From an uncultured Veillonellaceae bacterium (lineage in GTDB: Bacteria; Bacillota; Negativicutes; Selenomonadales; Selenomonadaceae), in NCBI GenBank assembly GCA_900316275.1, contig ONCF01000047.1, forward strand, positions 1 to 46,416: DNA of 46,416 nucleotides. Reading direction: 5' to 3'. The notes under the pieces are model-generated. The model saw nothing but the letters and a program-made list of their open reading frames with translations, searched no databases and was not told where the DNA came from. The position numbers were made by a program, and so were the translations under genes. Below are positions 17,309 to 25,506 of this stretch, in pieces. Positions within the stretch are counted from its first letter, which is position 1; each line of letters opens with the position of its first letter.

Positions 17309-18172
17309 ATGCAAACGAAGCCCGAAGCCATGCTCGCTGAACATCTGCAAGCCCATCCGTTCCTGCAGGAGACCGCCGAGCTCTACACGGAACTGACGGC
17401 GGCCGTACAGGCGGCCGTCGTGCCGGCGGCCCTGCCGGAGGCGGAGGCGTGCGCGGCCCTGGTCCAGGACGGCGTGCCCCTGCTGCAAAATAAAGAGCTG
17501 CAGGCTACGTTCGTCAAGGTCGCAGCCGCGGCGCTGCCCGAGGTGCTGGCTGCCTGCCAAAAGCGGGAACTGCCAGAGGCGGTGCATAAAGCCGTGGCCG
17601 ACTGGGCCATTTGGTCGGACGAGGCTGGCCGCAAAGAGGTGCAGCATTTCTTCCAGCTGCTCCTGCAGCAGCAGGACGCGGAGGTGGCACTCTTTGCGGC
17701 GCAGGCGAAGCTGCCGGTGACGGTGCTGCGGCTCGTGGGCTGGGACATCGTCGAGGCGCTAGTGCCCGGCGAGCTCAAGCAGGCCGCGTTCTGGACGGAG
17801 CACGGCTGGCAAAAGAACTATTGCCCCGTCTGCGGCCGCCAGCCGGTCATGGCGCAGCTGAAAAAGGAGAGCGAGGCCAACGGTGCCGAGCGTTTCCTCA
17901 GCTGCGGCGGCTGCCATACGCAGTGGCATTTCACGCGTATCGGCTGCGTCTACTGCGGCAACAAGGACACGGAGCAGCTGCCCATTTTTATCCCCGATGA
18001 CGGGCAGGTGCGCCTCGATACCTGCAACAAGTGCCGCAGCTACATCAAGACGTATGTGGGCCACGGCCAGGAGCAGGTGCTGCTGCAGGACTGGGCGACG
18101 CTGCATCTCGACGTACTCGCCGAGGAAAAGGGACTCTCGAAACACGGCAATGTAATCGTAGCGCAGGAGTGA
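17309..18172 (+). CDS. fdhE: Formate dehydrogenase accessory protein FdhE
   Basis: Protein of 287 aa. The C-terminal half has the rubredoxin-like zinc/iron-binding cysteines of FdhE: CPVCGRQP, CGGCHTQW, CVYCGNKD and CNKCRSY. FdhE is needed for maturation of respiratory formate dehydrogenase in enterobacteria, probably in checking or loading the exported alpha subunit. It lies between the alpha and beta genes, an uncommon but logical place. The N-terminal 150 residues are helical and Ala-rich with weaker family similarity. AGGAGAAGAAGGAG lies before the ATG. Confidence 0.9.
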   Translation: MQTKPEAMLAEHLQAHPFLQETAELYTELTAAVQAAVVPAALPEAEACAALVQDGVPLLQNKELQATFVKVAAAALPEVLAACQKRELPEAVHKAVADWAIWSDEAGRKEVQHFFQLLLQQQDAEVALFAAQAKLPVTVLRLVGWDIVEALVPGELKQAAFWTEHGWQKNYCPVCGRQPVMAQLKKESEANGAERFLSCGGCHTQWHFTRIGCVYCGNKDTEQLPIFIPDDGQVRLDTCNKCRSYIKTYVGHGQEQVLLQDWATLHLDVLAEEKGLSKHGNVIVAQE

Positions 18173-18203
18173 ACAGTACTCCAGCGCGAAAGGAGATAGA
18201 ATC

Positions 18204-19007
18204 ATGGCAAAAGAAATGGCTATGCTGCACGACATTTCCCGCTGCAGCGGCTGCCGCGCCTGCATGGTCGCCTGCAAACAGTGGCACGACCTGCCGGCCG
18301 ACATGAGCACGCCCTTCAACGGGCAGTATCAGTCCCATGATGACCTGACGCCGACGACGCTGAACCTCGTGAAGTTCAACGAGACGACGGATGACCAGGG
18401 CAAGTTCCGCTGGGATATCATCAAGGTGCAGTGCATGCACTGCGGTGACCCGGCCTGCCGCAACGGCTGCCCGGAGAACGCGATTGCGAAACTGGACAGC
18501 GGTGCGGTCGTTATCAACGAAGACCAGTGCGTCGGCTGCGGCTACTGTGCGAAGAACTGCCCGTTCGGCGTGCCGAAAATCGACGGCATCACGCACAAGT
18601 CCAAGAAGTGCGACCTCTGCTTTGACCGCATCCAGGAGGGCCTCGTGCCCTCGTGCGCCAAGACGTGCACAGCGGACGCCATCAGCTTCGGCACGAAAGA
18701 GGAGATGGAGAAGCTCGCCCAGGAGCGTCTCGAGGTCGTGAAGCAGTCGTTCCCGAACGCCCAGCTCTACGGTGTGGGCGACAACAAGGTCGGCGGCAAC
18801 CACATGATGTACGTCCTCACGGACAAGCCGGAGAAGTTCGGCCTGCCTGCCGACCCGGCGAATCCGAGTTCTATCAATATGTGGAAGGATGTCGTGCGTC
18901 CGGTCGGCCAGCTCGCCGGCATCGGCGCTGTCGCGGGCATCGTCGGTATGGCGGCCGTCGCGAAGTTCCGCAAGGACCGCATGGATAAAAACAAAAAGGA
19001 GGGCTGA
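18204..19007 (+). CDS. fdnH: Formate dehydrogenase beta subunit, [4Fe-4S] ferredoxin type
   Basis: Electron-transfer subunit of 267 aa. Cysteine groups for four iron-sulfur clusters are visible: CSGCRACMVACKQW, CMHCGDPACRNGCPENA, CVGCGYCAKNCPFG and CDLCFDRI with CAKTC. A hydrophobic helix near the C-terminus (about residues 232-252) is followed by a basic tail, the single membrane anchor seen in FdnH-like subunits. It passes electrons from the alpha subunit to the cytochrome b subunit encoded two bases downstream. Confidence 0.93.
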   Translation: MAKEMAMLHDISRCSGCRACMVACKQWHDLPADMSTPFNGQYQSHDDLTPTTLNLVKFNETTDDQGKFRWDIIKVQCMHCGDPACRNGCPENAIAKLDSGAVVINEDQCVGCGYCAKNCPFGVPKIDGITHKSKKCDLCFDRIQEGLVPSCAKTCTADAISFGTKEEMEKLAQERLEVVKQSFPNAQLYGVGDNKVGGNHMMYVLTDKPEKFGLPADPANPSSINMWKDVVRPVGQLAGIGAVAGIVGMAAVAKFRKDRMDKNKKEG

Positions 19008-19009
19008 CG

Positions 19010-19675
19010 ATGGCAAAGCTCAAATATTTGCCGCGTCACAAGAAGGGCTTTATCATCTGCCACTGGCTGAATGGTATTTCTTTTCTCATGCTCTTCCTGA
19101 CGGCTCTGCCGCTCTACGTGCCGAGCCTCAGCGGCTTTTATCACGCCGTCGGTCCCCACGCGTTCCAGCTCGCGCACCGCTTCTTTGCCTGCGTGTTCAT
19201 CGCGACGCCGCTTATCGGTCTCTTTATCGCCCGTGAGGGCTACGCCACGCTGTTCCGCGAGGCGACGCATTTCACGAAGGATGATATGGAGTTCCAAAAG
19301 AAGTTCCCGGCGGAGCTCATTGGCGGCGAGCCGGATCTGCCGCCGCAGGGCTTCTACAATGGCGGCGAGAAGATGAACATCCTGCTGCAGGTGGGCCTCT
19401 GGTGCGTACTCGTGGCGTCTGGCCTTGTGCTCTGGCTGGGCACGGATCTGCCGCAGTCGCTGCAGGCCTGGGCTATCCCCATCCACAGCATCGCGGGCGG
19501 CTGCGGTTTCGCGGCGGCGCTCGGCCACATTTACCTGGCGCTCGGTGTGAACCCGGATTCGTTCCAGGGCATGAAGGACGGCACGGTAAAGACGGAGTAT
19601 GCGGTGCATCATCACGGCAAGTGGGTGGACGAGCTCGTCGCCGCGGGCAAGGTCGACCGCAAGGACATCGAGTGA
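19010..19675 (+). CDS. fdnI: Formate dehydrogenase gamma subunit, cytochrome b
   Basis: Membrane cytochrome b of 221 aa with about four hydrophobic segments. Histidines suited to bind two b hemes are His18 (ICHWLNG), His56, His159 and His173; the last pair keeps the 14-residue spacing of E. coli FdnI. It would accept electrons from the beta subunit and reduce menaquinone. It closes the alpha-fdhE-beta-gamma operon. No clear terminator follows before the next promoter, so some read-through into the cofactor riboswitch region is possible. Confidence 0.92.
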   Translation: MAKLKYLPRHKKGFIICHWLNGISFLMLFLTALPLYVPSLSGFYHAVGPHAFQLAHRFFACVFIATPLIGLFIAREGYATLFREATHFTKDDMEFQKKFPAELIGGEPDLPPQGFYNGGEKMNILLQVGLWCVLVASGLVLWLGTDLPQSLQAWAIPIHSIAGGCGFAAALGHIYLALGVNPDSFQGMKDGTVKTEYAVHHHGKWVDELVAAGKVDRKDIE

Positions 19676-19691
19676 TGTGTGACGAATGTTA

Positions 19692-19720
19692 TCGACAAAA
19701 CAATAAAAACATGATACAAT
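19692..19720 (+). promoter_or_regulatory. Promoter of the Mo/W cofactor operon
   Basis: TCGACA (19692-19697), a 17-base spacer and TACAAT (19715-19720) with a TG extension before the -10 box. Transcription would start about 19727, just before the riboswitch. Confidence 0.65.
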
Positions 19721-19737
19721 AAGAACCAAGAAAAGCG

Positions 19738-19853
19738 ACTCCGAGCAAAGATGTGCTAAGGTTTCAGTACTACGCCATCGCGCCGGGGAGGTGGGGGAAA
19801 CGCCGCCTCCTTCCATGTTGAAAAGGGGCTGCTGGATAGGGAAAGACTATCTG
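19738..19853 (+). promoter_or_regulatory. Moco/Tuco-type molybdenum (tungsten) cofactor riboswitch
   Basis: The leader carries features I recognise from the Moco RNA motif: CTCCGAGC near the 5' side, GCCATCGCGCC, a strong helix GGAGGTG/CGCCTCC closed by a GGGGGAAACGC loop region, and a final GAAAAGGGGC. A 9-position outer helix can form between AGCGACTCC (5' side) and GGGGCTGCT (3' side) with one mismatch. The segment between CTCCGAGC and GCCATC is short, which fits the compact form without the P3 stem proposed to sense the tungsten cofactor (Tuco). The downstream genes make and import exactly this cofactor or its metal. Class is fairly secure; Tuco subtype is tentative. Confidence 0.75.
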
Positions 19854-19854
19854 G

Positions 19855-19900
19855 AAGACTGTCCTTTTGCGTGCGTCGCAGAAGGGCAGTCTTTTCTTTT
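19855..19900 (+). terminator. Riboswitch-controlled terminator of the cofactor operon
   Basis: A 17-bp stem, AAGACTGTCCTTTTGCG (19855-19871) with CGCAGAAGGGCAGTCTT (19877-19893), has a five-base loop and a TTTTCTTTT tail. It follows the aptamer directly, which suggests transcriptional attenuation when cofactor is plentiful. AAGACT also occurs 12 bases before the left arm, a possible competing pairing partner. Confidence 0.8.
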
Positions 19901-19910
19901 GCGGTACTCC

Positions 19911-20099
19911 GCCGCTGGGGTGTCCCCCGACTACGCTAAGTAAATTTGCTACGGCAAAAATTTTTCCGGGAATTAATCCTTAAAAACGACTTAAACGCGC
20001 TGCGCTTGAACGAAAGTCATTTTTAGAGGAAGCTAGTCGGAAAAATTTTTGCCGCTTAACGCAAATTTCCAACGCTTCGTCGGGGGACACCCCAGCGGC
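19911..20099. repeat. Long quasi-palindrome, copy A1 (subfamily II)
   Basis: A 189-bp inverted repeat. The outer arms, 21 bp each and perfect (19911-19931 and 20079-20099; left arm begins GCCGCTGGGGTG), are unrelated to those of other copies. Inside are the shared core pieces GCAAATTT, AAAAATTTTTCCG, GGATTAATTCC and a loop containing CGTTCAAGCG (read on the reverse strand). The inner stem CGGCAAAAATTTTTCCG pairs perfectly with its partner. It lies in the leader of the cofactor operon after the riboswitch terminator, so it is also present as RNA when the operon is on. Confidence 0.85.
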
Positions 20100-20119
20100 T
20101 CCGAGGTAAGCGCGCCGCA

Positions 20120-20295
20120 GGGGAAAGGCTGAACGTAGCGTTGAAGATTTCCGTTAAGAAAGAAAATTTTTTCTACTAGAACCCTCGTAAAAGTAGTTTC
20201 GTTCAAGCGAAGCGCGTTTAACTACTTTTACAGGATTAATTAAAAGAAAAAATTTTCTTTTAGGAAATCTTCTCAGCGGAGTTCAGCCTTTCCCC
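20120..20295. repeat. Long quasi-palindrome, copy A2 (subfamily I)
   Basis: A 176-bp inverted repeat with 15-bp perfect outer arms (GGGGAAAGGCTGAAC at 20120-20134; complement at 20281-20295). The core carries CTAGAACCCTCGTAAAAG, a perfect middle stem GTAAAAGTAGTT/AACTACTTTTAC and the loop CGTTCAAGCGAAGCGCG. It is 20 bp from A1 and in the opposite orientation as judged by its loop. It ends 35 bases before the chosen start of the first cofactor gene. Confidence 0.85.
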
Positions 20296-20330
20296 GGAGG
20301 CCTGTGAGTTATATGCTGGGGGATGACCAT

Positions 20331-21362
20331 ATGAAAGAAATGAAAACCGTCGACGCAGTGGGACAGATTTTGTGCCACGACATCACGCAGATTATTAAGG
20401 GTGTGACGAAGGACGCGCGGTTCCGCAAGGGGCATGTGATTACGTCGGAGGATGTGCCGGTGCTGCTCTCGCTGGGCAAGGACCACATCTTTATCTGGGA
20501 GAACGACGAGACGATGCTGCACGAGGATGAGGCGGCGGCGGTGTTGCGCGATTTATGCATCGGTGAGCATATGGAGGCGTCGGCACCAAAGGAGGGCAAG
20601 ATTGAGCTCCGGGCGACGTGTGACGGCGTGTTCCAGGTGGATGAGGCGCGCTTTGATGCGGTAAATGCGCTGGATGAGGTGACGATTGCGACGCTGCCGC
20701 AGAATTTCCCCGTGAAGAAGGGGCAGAAGCTCGCGGGCATGCGCGTCATTCCGCTGGTGATTAAGAAGGATAAGATGGCGGAGGTGCAGCGCGTGGCGGG
20801 GCAGGGGCCTTTGCTGCGGCTGCGGCCGTACCGTACGGACCTGAAGGTTGGCGTGGTGACGACGGGCACGGAGGTGTACCTCGGGCGTATCAAGGATACG
20901 TTCACGCCGGTGATTGAGGGCAAGCTGAAGCGCTTCGGGCTCACGATTAACGAGCACCGCCTGTCGGACGATGTGAAGGAGCACACGGAGGCAAATATCC
21001 GCGAGCTGCTGGAACTCGGCATGGACCTTATCCTCTGCACGGGCGGCATGAGTGTGGACCCGGACGACCGCACACCGGCCGCGATTCGCGATGCGGGGGC
21101 GGAGATTGTGACGTACGGCGCGCCGGTGCTGCCGGGCGCGATGTTCCTGCTGGGGTATTTTCAGCGCGACGGGCGCACGGTGCCGGTCATGGGCCTGCCG
21201 GGCTGCGTGATGTATGCGCAGGCGACGGTGTTTGACATGGCCCTGCCGCGCATTCTCACGGGCGAGCGCCTCACGCGCCAGGAGATCCGCCACTGGGGCA
21301 TCGGCGGTCTCTGCCAGGGCTGCCCGACCTGCCACTACCCCGTCTGCGGTTTCCAACATTGA
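20331..21362 (+). CDS. MoeA-like molybdopterin-binding protein
   Basis: Protein of 343 aa with a molybdopterin-binding (MoCF) fold: VGVVTTGTEVYLGR, LILCTGGMSVDPDDRTPAAI and MGLPGCVMY. It starts with DAVGQILCHDITQIIKG, as in clostridial MoeA-like proteins found with molybdenum hydroxylases. The C-terminus has a conserved-looking cysteine cluster, LCQGCPTCHYPVCGF. ATG 20331 follows GGGGGATGA and matches the family N-terminus; a GTG at 20304 and ATG at 20313 lie upstream in frame. True moeA is next, so this is a distinct paralogue, probably acting in cofactor handling or metal insertion. First gene after the riboswitch and two palindromes. Confidence 0.85.
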   Translation: MKEMKTVDAVGQILCHDITQIIKGVTKDARFRKGHVITSEDVPVLLSLGKDHIFIWENDETMLHEDEAAAVLRDLCIGEHMEASAPKEGKIELRATCDGVFQVDEARFDAVNALDEVTIATLPQNFPVKKGQKLAGMRVIPLVIKKDKMAEVQRVAGQGPLLRLRPYRTDLKVGVVTTGTEVYLGRIKDTFTPVIEGKLKRFGLTINEHRLSDDVKEHTEANIRELLELGMDLILCTGGMSVDPDDRTPAAIRDAGAEIVTYGAPVLPGAMFLLGYFQRDGRTVPVMGLPGCVMYAQATVFDMALPRILTGERLTRQEIRHWGIGGLCQGCPTCHYPVCGFQH

Positions 21363-21378
21363 GTGAGAGTATCCTCTT

Positions 21379-21427
21379 GGCCCCCTCCGCAGAGGGGGCT
21401 GTCGCCGACAGGCGACTGGGGGTGTCC
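21379..21427 (+). repeat. Small double-hairpin GC-rich repeat-like element
   Basis: Two adjacent hairpins, GCCCCCTC/GAGGGGGC (21380-21387, 21392-21399) and GTCGCC/GGCGAC (21401-21406, 21411-21416), then TGGGGGTGTCC. This looks like an intergenic repeat type seen in many anaerobic Firmicutes genomes, as I recall. It sits between two cofactor genes just before the moeA ribosome site. TGGGGTGTCC also occurs in the arm of copy A1. Confidence 0.5.
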
Positions 21428-21442
21428 TTGAGGAGATATGTT

Positions 21443-22648
21443 ATGCAAGATTTATCTTTAGAAAAGGCCCGCGAGGTCATACTCGCGCACGCGCCGCAGC
21501 TCACGGCGACGGAGCAGGTGCCGCTCTTGGACGCGCTCGGGCGCGTACTGGCGGTGGATGTCACGGCGGCGTTTGACAATCCGCCTTTTGATCGTTCGCC
21601 GCTCGATGGCTACACGTTCCACTATGCGGCGACGGCGGGGGCGAGTGCGGCGCAGCCGGCCGTGCTGGATGTTATCGGCGAGGAGTGCGCGGGCGACTAC
21701 TACGCGCAGGCCGTGCCCGCGGGTAAAGCCGTGCGCATCATGACGGGCGGTGCCATCCCGCAGGGCTGCGACTGCGTCGTGCGGCAGGAGAGCGTGCAGG
21801 TGGAGGGCGACAAACTTTTCGTACCGTTCGAGACGCACGCACACGAAAATTACTGCTTTGCGGGCGAGGATGTGGCTAAAGGCACGGTCATCGCCCACGC
21901 GGGCGAGTGCCTGACAGCGGCGCATCTCGGCGTCATCGCGAGCATGGGCTACGCGGCCGTGACGTGTTACCGCCCGCTGCGTATCGCGCTCGCGAGCACG
22001 GGCGACGAGCTGCTCGCACCGGGCGAGCCCTTGCGCCCCGGCAAAATCTACAACAGCAATCTCTACATTCTCGCGGGACGCCTGCGGGAAATGGGGTTCC
22101 AGTCACAGCTGCTGGGCATTTTACCAGATGATGTGGATGCGGCGGCCACCGTGGTGGCGGAGAAAGCGAAAACTGTCGACCTGTTCCTCACGACGGGCGG
22201 CGTGTCCGTCGGCAAAAAGGACATCCTGCACGGCGTGGTGCAGGCGGTCGGCGAGCGCCTGTTTTGGCGCGTCTGCATGAAGCCGGGCGGCCCGGCCATC
22301 GCCTACACGGTGGGCAACACGCTGGGGATTGCGCTCTCGGGCAATCCGTTTGCGAGCTATGCGACGTTCGAGTTGCTCGCGCGCCCCGCCATGGCCCGGA
22401 TGAGCCGGCGCACGGACCTCGCGCTTACGCAGCGCACGGTCACGCTCGCCGATGCCTTCCCGAAGGTCAGCCGCGGGCGGCGTTTTATCCGCGCCCGCGT
22501 GACGCCGGACGGTCAGGCGCATCTGCCGCAGCAGCATGCCTCGGGCAGTCTGGCCTCCGTCGTCGGCTGCAACGCATTCCTCGACATCCCAGCTGGCAGC
22601 GACCCGCTGCCTGTGGGGAGTCAGGCCACCGCAGTGATGCTTTTTTAA
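21443..22648 (+). CDS. moeA: Molybdopterin molybdenumtransferase
   Basis: MoeA of 401 aa inserts molybdate or tungstate into adenylylated molybdopterin. Visible segments are FDRSPLDGYTFH near the N-terminus (normally PFDNSAMDGYA), IMTGGAIPQGCDCVVRQE, STGDELLAPGEPLRPGKIYNSN, TTGGVSVGKKD and the C-terminal domain with LSGNPFAS. ATG 21443 follows GAGGAGAT; the open frame extends 84 bases upstream through the double-hairpin repeat, which is unlikely to be coding. moaA follows 12 bases downstream. Confidence 0.93.
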   Translation: MQDLSLEKAREVILAHAPQLTATEQVPLLDALGRVLAVDVTAAFDNPPFDRSPLDGYTFHYAATAGASAAQPAVLDVIGEECAGDYYAQAVPAGKAVRIMTGGAIPQGCDCVVRQESVQVEGDKLFVPFETHAHENYCFAGEDVAKGTVIAHAGECLTAAHLGVIASMGYAAVTCYRPLRIALASTGDELLAPGEPLRPGKIYNSNLYILAGRLREMGFQSQLLGILPDDVDAAATVVAEKAKTVDLFLTTGGVSVGKKDILHGVVQAVGERLFWRVCMKPGGPAIAYTVGNTLGIALSGNPFASYATFELLARPAMARMSRRTDLALTQRTVTLADAFPKVSRGRRFIRARVTPDGQAHLPQQHASGSLASVVGCNAFLDIPAGSDPLPVGSQATAVMLF

Positions 22649-22660
22649 GAAGGTGAGCAT

Positions 22661-23650
22661 ATGTTAGACCGCGCACAACGCAAAATCGAGTACTTGCGCC
22701 TCTCGCTGACTGACCGCTGCAATCTGCGCTGTCAGTATTGCATGCCGGCGGCGGGCGTGGAGAAATTGCGCCACGAGGACATCCTCACGTTTGACGAAAT
22801 CCTGCGCGTCGTGCGGGCACTCGCGGAGCTCGGCGTGCGCAAAGTGCGCCTCACGGGCGGCGAGCCGCTGGTGCGGCGCGGCCTCGTGGGTCTCGTACGC
22901 GACATCAAAGCCGTGCCGGGCATCGAGCAGGTCGTGCTGACGACGAACGGCGTGCAGCTGGGGAGCATGGCCGCAGACCTCGCAGCGGCGGGCCTCAACG
23001 GCATCAACCTCAGCCTCGACACGCTCGACGCGGCCACGTTCCACCGTCTCACACGCGTGGGCGAGCTCGCGGACGTGCTGGCGGGCATCGAGGCGGTGCA
23101 GGCGGCGGGCCTGCGGCTGAAAATCAACTGCGTGCCGTTGCGCGGTATCAACGAGGCCGATATCCCGCGTCTCGTGGCACTCGCGCGGCAGGACGACGTG
23201 CAGGTGCGCTTTATCGAGCTCATGCCCATCGGCTGTGCGCGTACGGCGGGTCTCACGGGCATCCCCATGGCCGAGGTGCGCAGCCGCATCGAGCAGCATT
23301 TTGGCCTCGCGCTGCAGCTCGTGGGGCGGCCGGCGGGCAGCCTGAACGGCCCCGCCGTCTGCTACCGCTTGCCGGGCTTTACAGGGCAGGTCGGTTTCAT
23401 CGACGCCATCGAGCATAAATTCTGCACGGAGTGCAACCGCGTGCGCCTCACGGCCGAGGGCTTTTTGAAACTCTGTCTCAATGCGAAGGATGGGCTCGAC
23501 CTGCGCACGCTGCTGCGCGAGGGCATCAGCGACGACAATCTGCGCCTCGCCCTGCGCCAGAGCATCTGGCACAAGCCGCTCGAGCACCATTTCACCGACG
23601 CGCACGACCTAAATCGCGATAGACGGGCTATGTATCAGGTAGGAGGTTAA
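22661..23650 (+). CDS. moaA: GTP 3',8-cyclase, radical SAM
   Basis: MoaA of 329 aa starts molybdopterin synthesis by rearranging GTP to 3',8-cyclo-dihydro-GTP. The radical-SAM [4Fe-4S] motif CNLRCQYC is at about residues 20-27, and the second cluster's cysteines are near the C-terminus (CTECNRVRLTAEGFLKLCL). RLTGGEPLVRRGL binds S-adenosylmethionine. The protein ends in Gly-Gly, as functional MoaA does. MoaC, MoaD and MoaE are not in this window. Confidence 0.96.
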   Translation: MLDRAQRKIEYLRLSLTDRCNLRCQYCMPAAGVEKLRHEDILTFDEILRVVRALAELGVRKVRLTGGEPLVRRGLVGLVRDIKAVPGIEQVVLTTNGVQLGSMAADLAAAGLNGINLSLDTLDAATFHRLTRVGELADVLAGIEAVQAAGLRLKINCVPLRGINEADIPRLVALARQDDVQVRFIELMPIGCARTAGLTGIPMAEVRSRIEQHFGLALQLVGRPAGSLNGPAVCYRLPGFTGQVGFIDAIEHKFCTECNRVRLTAEGFLKLCLNAKDGLDLRTLLREGISDDNLRLALRQSIWHKPLEHHFTDAHDLNRDRRAMYQVGG

Positions 23651-23653
23651 CCT

Positions 23654-24589
23654 ATGAATACGCAGGGAATTATCAAAGCACTTTGCACGAGCGAGAAGAA
23701 GGGGACACTAAAGCAGCCGGTGGACGAGGCCTTTTTCGTCACGGAGTACGGCGTGCGCGGCGATGCGCATGCGGGCAAATGGCACCGCCAGGTCAGCCTG
23801 CTTGGCGAGCAGGAGATTATCGACTTCCGCAAAAAGGGCGTCGATGTGAAGTTCGGCGCTTTTGGCGAAAATATCGTGGCCGACGGTTTCCATTTCCGCG
23901 ACCTGCCCATCGGCACGCGCCTGCGCGCCGGTGATGTCGTGCTCGAGATCACGCAGATCGGCAAGGAATGCCACAAGAGCTGCGCTATCCGCACGCAGGT
24001 CGGCGACTGCATCATGCCACGCGAGGGTGTCTTTGCCCGCGTGCTGCACGGCGGCACACTGCGTCCGGGCATGGAGCTCGCGGTCACGACGGAGCCTATC
24101 ATCATGGACGCGGCCGTTATCACGGCCAGCGACAAGGGCAGCCGCGGCGAGCGCGAGGACAAGAGCGGCCCCGAGGCCGCGCGCATCCTGCAGGAGGCGG
24201 GCTACACGGTCGTCGACAGTTGCATCCTGCCCGACGAAAAAGACGTGCTCGCGGCCCAGATGTGCGCCTACGCCGACCTTGGCATCGGCCTCATCGTCAC
24301 GACGGGCGGCACGGGCTTCTCTGTGCGCGACGTGACGCCTGAGGCCACGCAGGAGGTCTGCGAGCGCATGGCCCCCGGTATCGCCGAGGCCATGCGCAGC
24401 CTCTCCATGCAGGTCACGCACCGCGCCATGCTCAGCCGCGCCACGGCCGGCCTCACGCGCCGCTCGCTCATCGTCAACCTCCCCGGCAGTCCGAAAGCCG
24501 TCGCCGAATGCCTCGGCTTCATCCTGCCCGAGCTCGCCCACGGCCTGCAAATCCTGCGCGGCGACACCGCCGAGTGCGCCCGCAAATAA
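23654..24589 (+). CDS. MOSC domain-MogA/MoaB fusion protein
   Basis: Protein of 311 aa with two domains. Residues 1 to about 150 form a MOSC domain: YGVRGDAHAGKWHRQVSLL, FGAFGENI and GKECHKSCAI with a possible sulfur-carrying Cys. Residues about 153-311 form a MogA/MoaB molybdopterin adenylyltransferase: AAVITASDKGSRGERED, TTGGTGFSVRDVTPEAT and NLPGSPKAV. MogA adenylylates molybdopterin so that MoeA can insert the metal; MOSC domains handle sulfur or bind cofactor. Such fusions are known in anaerobic Firmicutes. It begins three bases after moaA with AGGAGG upstream. Confidence 0.92.
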   Translation: MNTQGIIKALCTSEKKGTLKQPVDEAFFVTEYGVRGDAHAGKWHRQVSLLGEQEIIDFRKKGVDVKFGAFGENIVADGFHFRDLPIGTRLRAGDVVLEITQIGKECHKSCAIRTQVGDCIMPREGVFARVLHGGTLRPGMELAVTTEPIIMDAAVITASDKGSRGEREDKSGPEAARILQEAGYTVVDSCILPDEKDVLAAQMCAYADLGIGLIVTTGGTGFSVRDVTPEATQEVCERMAPGIAEAMRSLSMQVTHRAMLSRATAGLTRRSLIVNLPGSPKAVAECLGFILPELAHGLQILRGDTAECARK

Positions 24590-24668
24590 AAGTTCCCCAC
24601 AAGCAGGCAGGAGCCCTGCTTTGCACGCACACGGACGTGCGGCCTATAGTGTCGAAAGGAAGATGTAC

Positions 24669-25490
24669 ATGTTCAACCTGCACCGCAAACTCACGACCGC
24701 TGCGCTCCTTACGGGCGTGCTCCTCATGCTCGCCGGCTGCGGCGGCCAGTCCGCCACGACCAGCAGCTCCTCGTCCTCCTCGGGGGCGGGCGAGCAGAAA
24801 GTCCTGCACGTCTCGGCGGCGGCCAGCCTCACGAACGTCATGCAGGACATCGCGGCCGACTACGAAAAGCAGCATCCTGACGTGAAAGTTGAATTCAACT
24901 TCGGCAGCTCCGGTGCCCTGCAGCAGGCCATTGAGAATGGCGGCAACACCGACGTCTTCGTCTCGGCCGCGCAGAAACAGATGAACGCGCTGGAAAAGGC
25001 GGGCCTGCTCGCCGATGGCACGCGCGCTGACCTGCTCGTCAACGACGTCGTGCTCATCGTGCCGCAAGACAGTAAAAAGAACATCGCCAGCTTTGAAGAC
25101 CTGAAGAGCGACGCCGTGCAGCACCTCGCACTCGGCGAGCCGAAGGGCGTCCCAGTCGGCCAGTACTCCGAGGAAATCTTCACGAAGATGAACATGCTCG
25201 ACGCCATGAAGGCCAAGGCCGTCTACGGCTCCGACGTGCGCCAGGTCCTCGCCTGGGTCGAGGGCGGTGAGGCCGACGCCGGCCTCGTCTACGCCACGGA
25301 TGCCGCCATCACCGACGGTGTCAAGGTCGTCGCCAAGGCCCCGGCCAACACGCACAAGCCCATCATCTACCCAGCCGCAGTGCTCAAAGACTCCAAGCAG
25401 CTTGAACTGGCAAAAGACTTCGAGCAGTTCCTCAAGAATGATACGAGCAAAGCCTTGTTCGAGAAGTATGGTTTCACGATGGCTAAGTAA
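24669..25490 (+). CDS. modA: Molybdate/tungstate-binding lipoprotein ModA
   Basis: Solute-binding protein of the ABC importer, 273 aa. It has a lipoprotein signal with lipobox LAGC (Cys24), a Ser-rich linker of about 20 residues, then the ModA fold: LHVSAAASLTNVMQDIA, FNFGSSGALQQQ-like GSSGALQQAI and DVFVSAAQKQMNAL. Binding residues expected from family are Ser in AAASL and Ser in GSSG. ATG 24669 is preferred (eight bases after AAGGA); ATG 24663 is too close to the site. Separation from modB by 479 bases of palindromes is unusual. Confidence 0.94.
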   Translation: MFNLHRKLTTAALLTGVLLMLAGCGGQSATTSSSSSSSGAGEQKVLHVSAAASLTNVMQDIAADYEKQHPDVKVEFNFGSSGALQQAIENGGNTDVFVSAAQKQMNALEKAGLLADGTRADLLVNDVVLIVPQDSKKNIASFEDLKSDAVQHLALGEPKGVPVGQYSEEIFTKMNMLDAMKAKAVYGSDVRQVLAWVEGGEADAGLVYATDAAITDGVKVVAKAPANTHKPIIYPAAVLKDSKQLELAKDFEQFLKNDTSKALFEKYGFTMAK

Positions 25491-25506
25491 CATAGATAGC
25501 TAGTCC

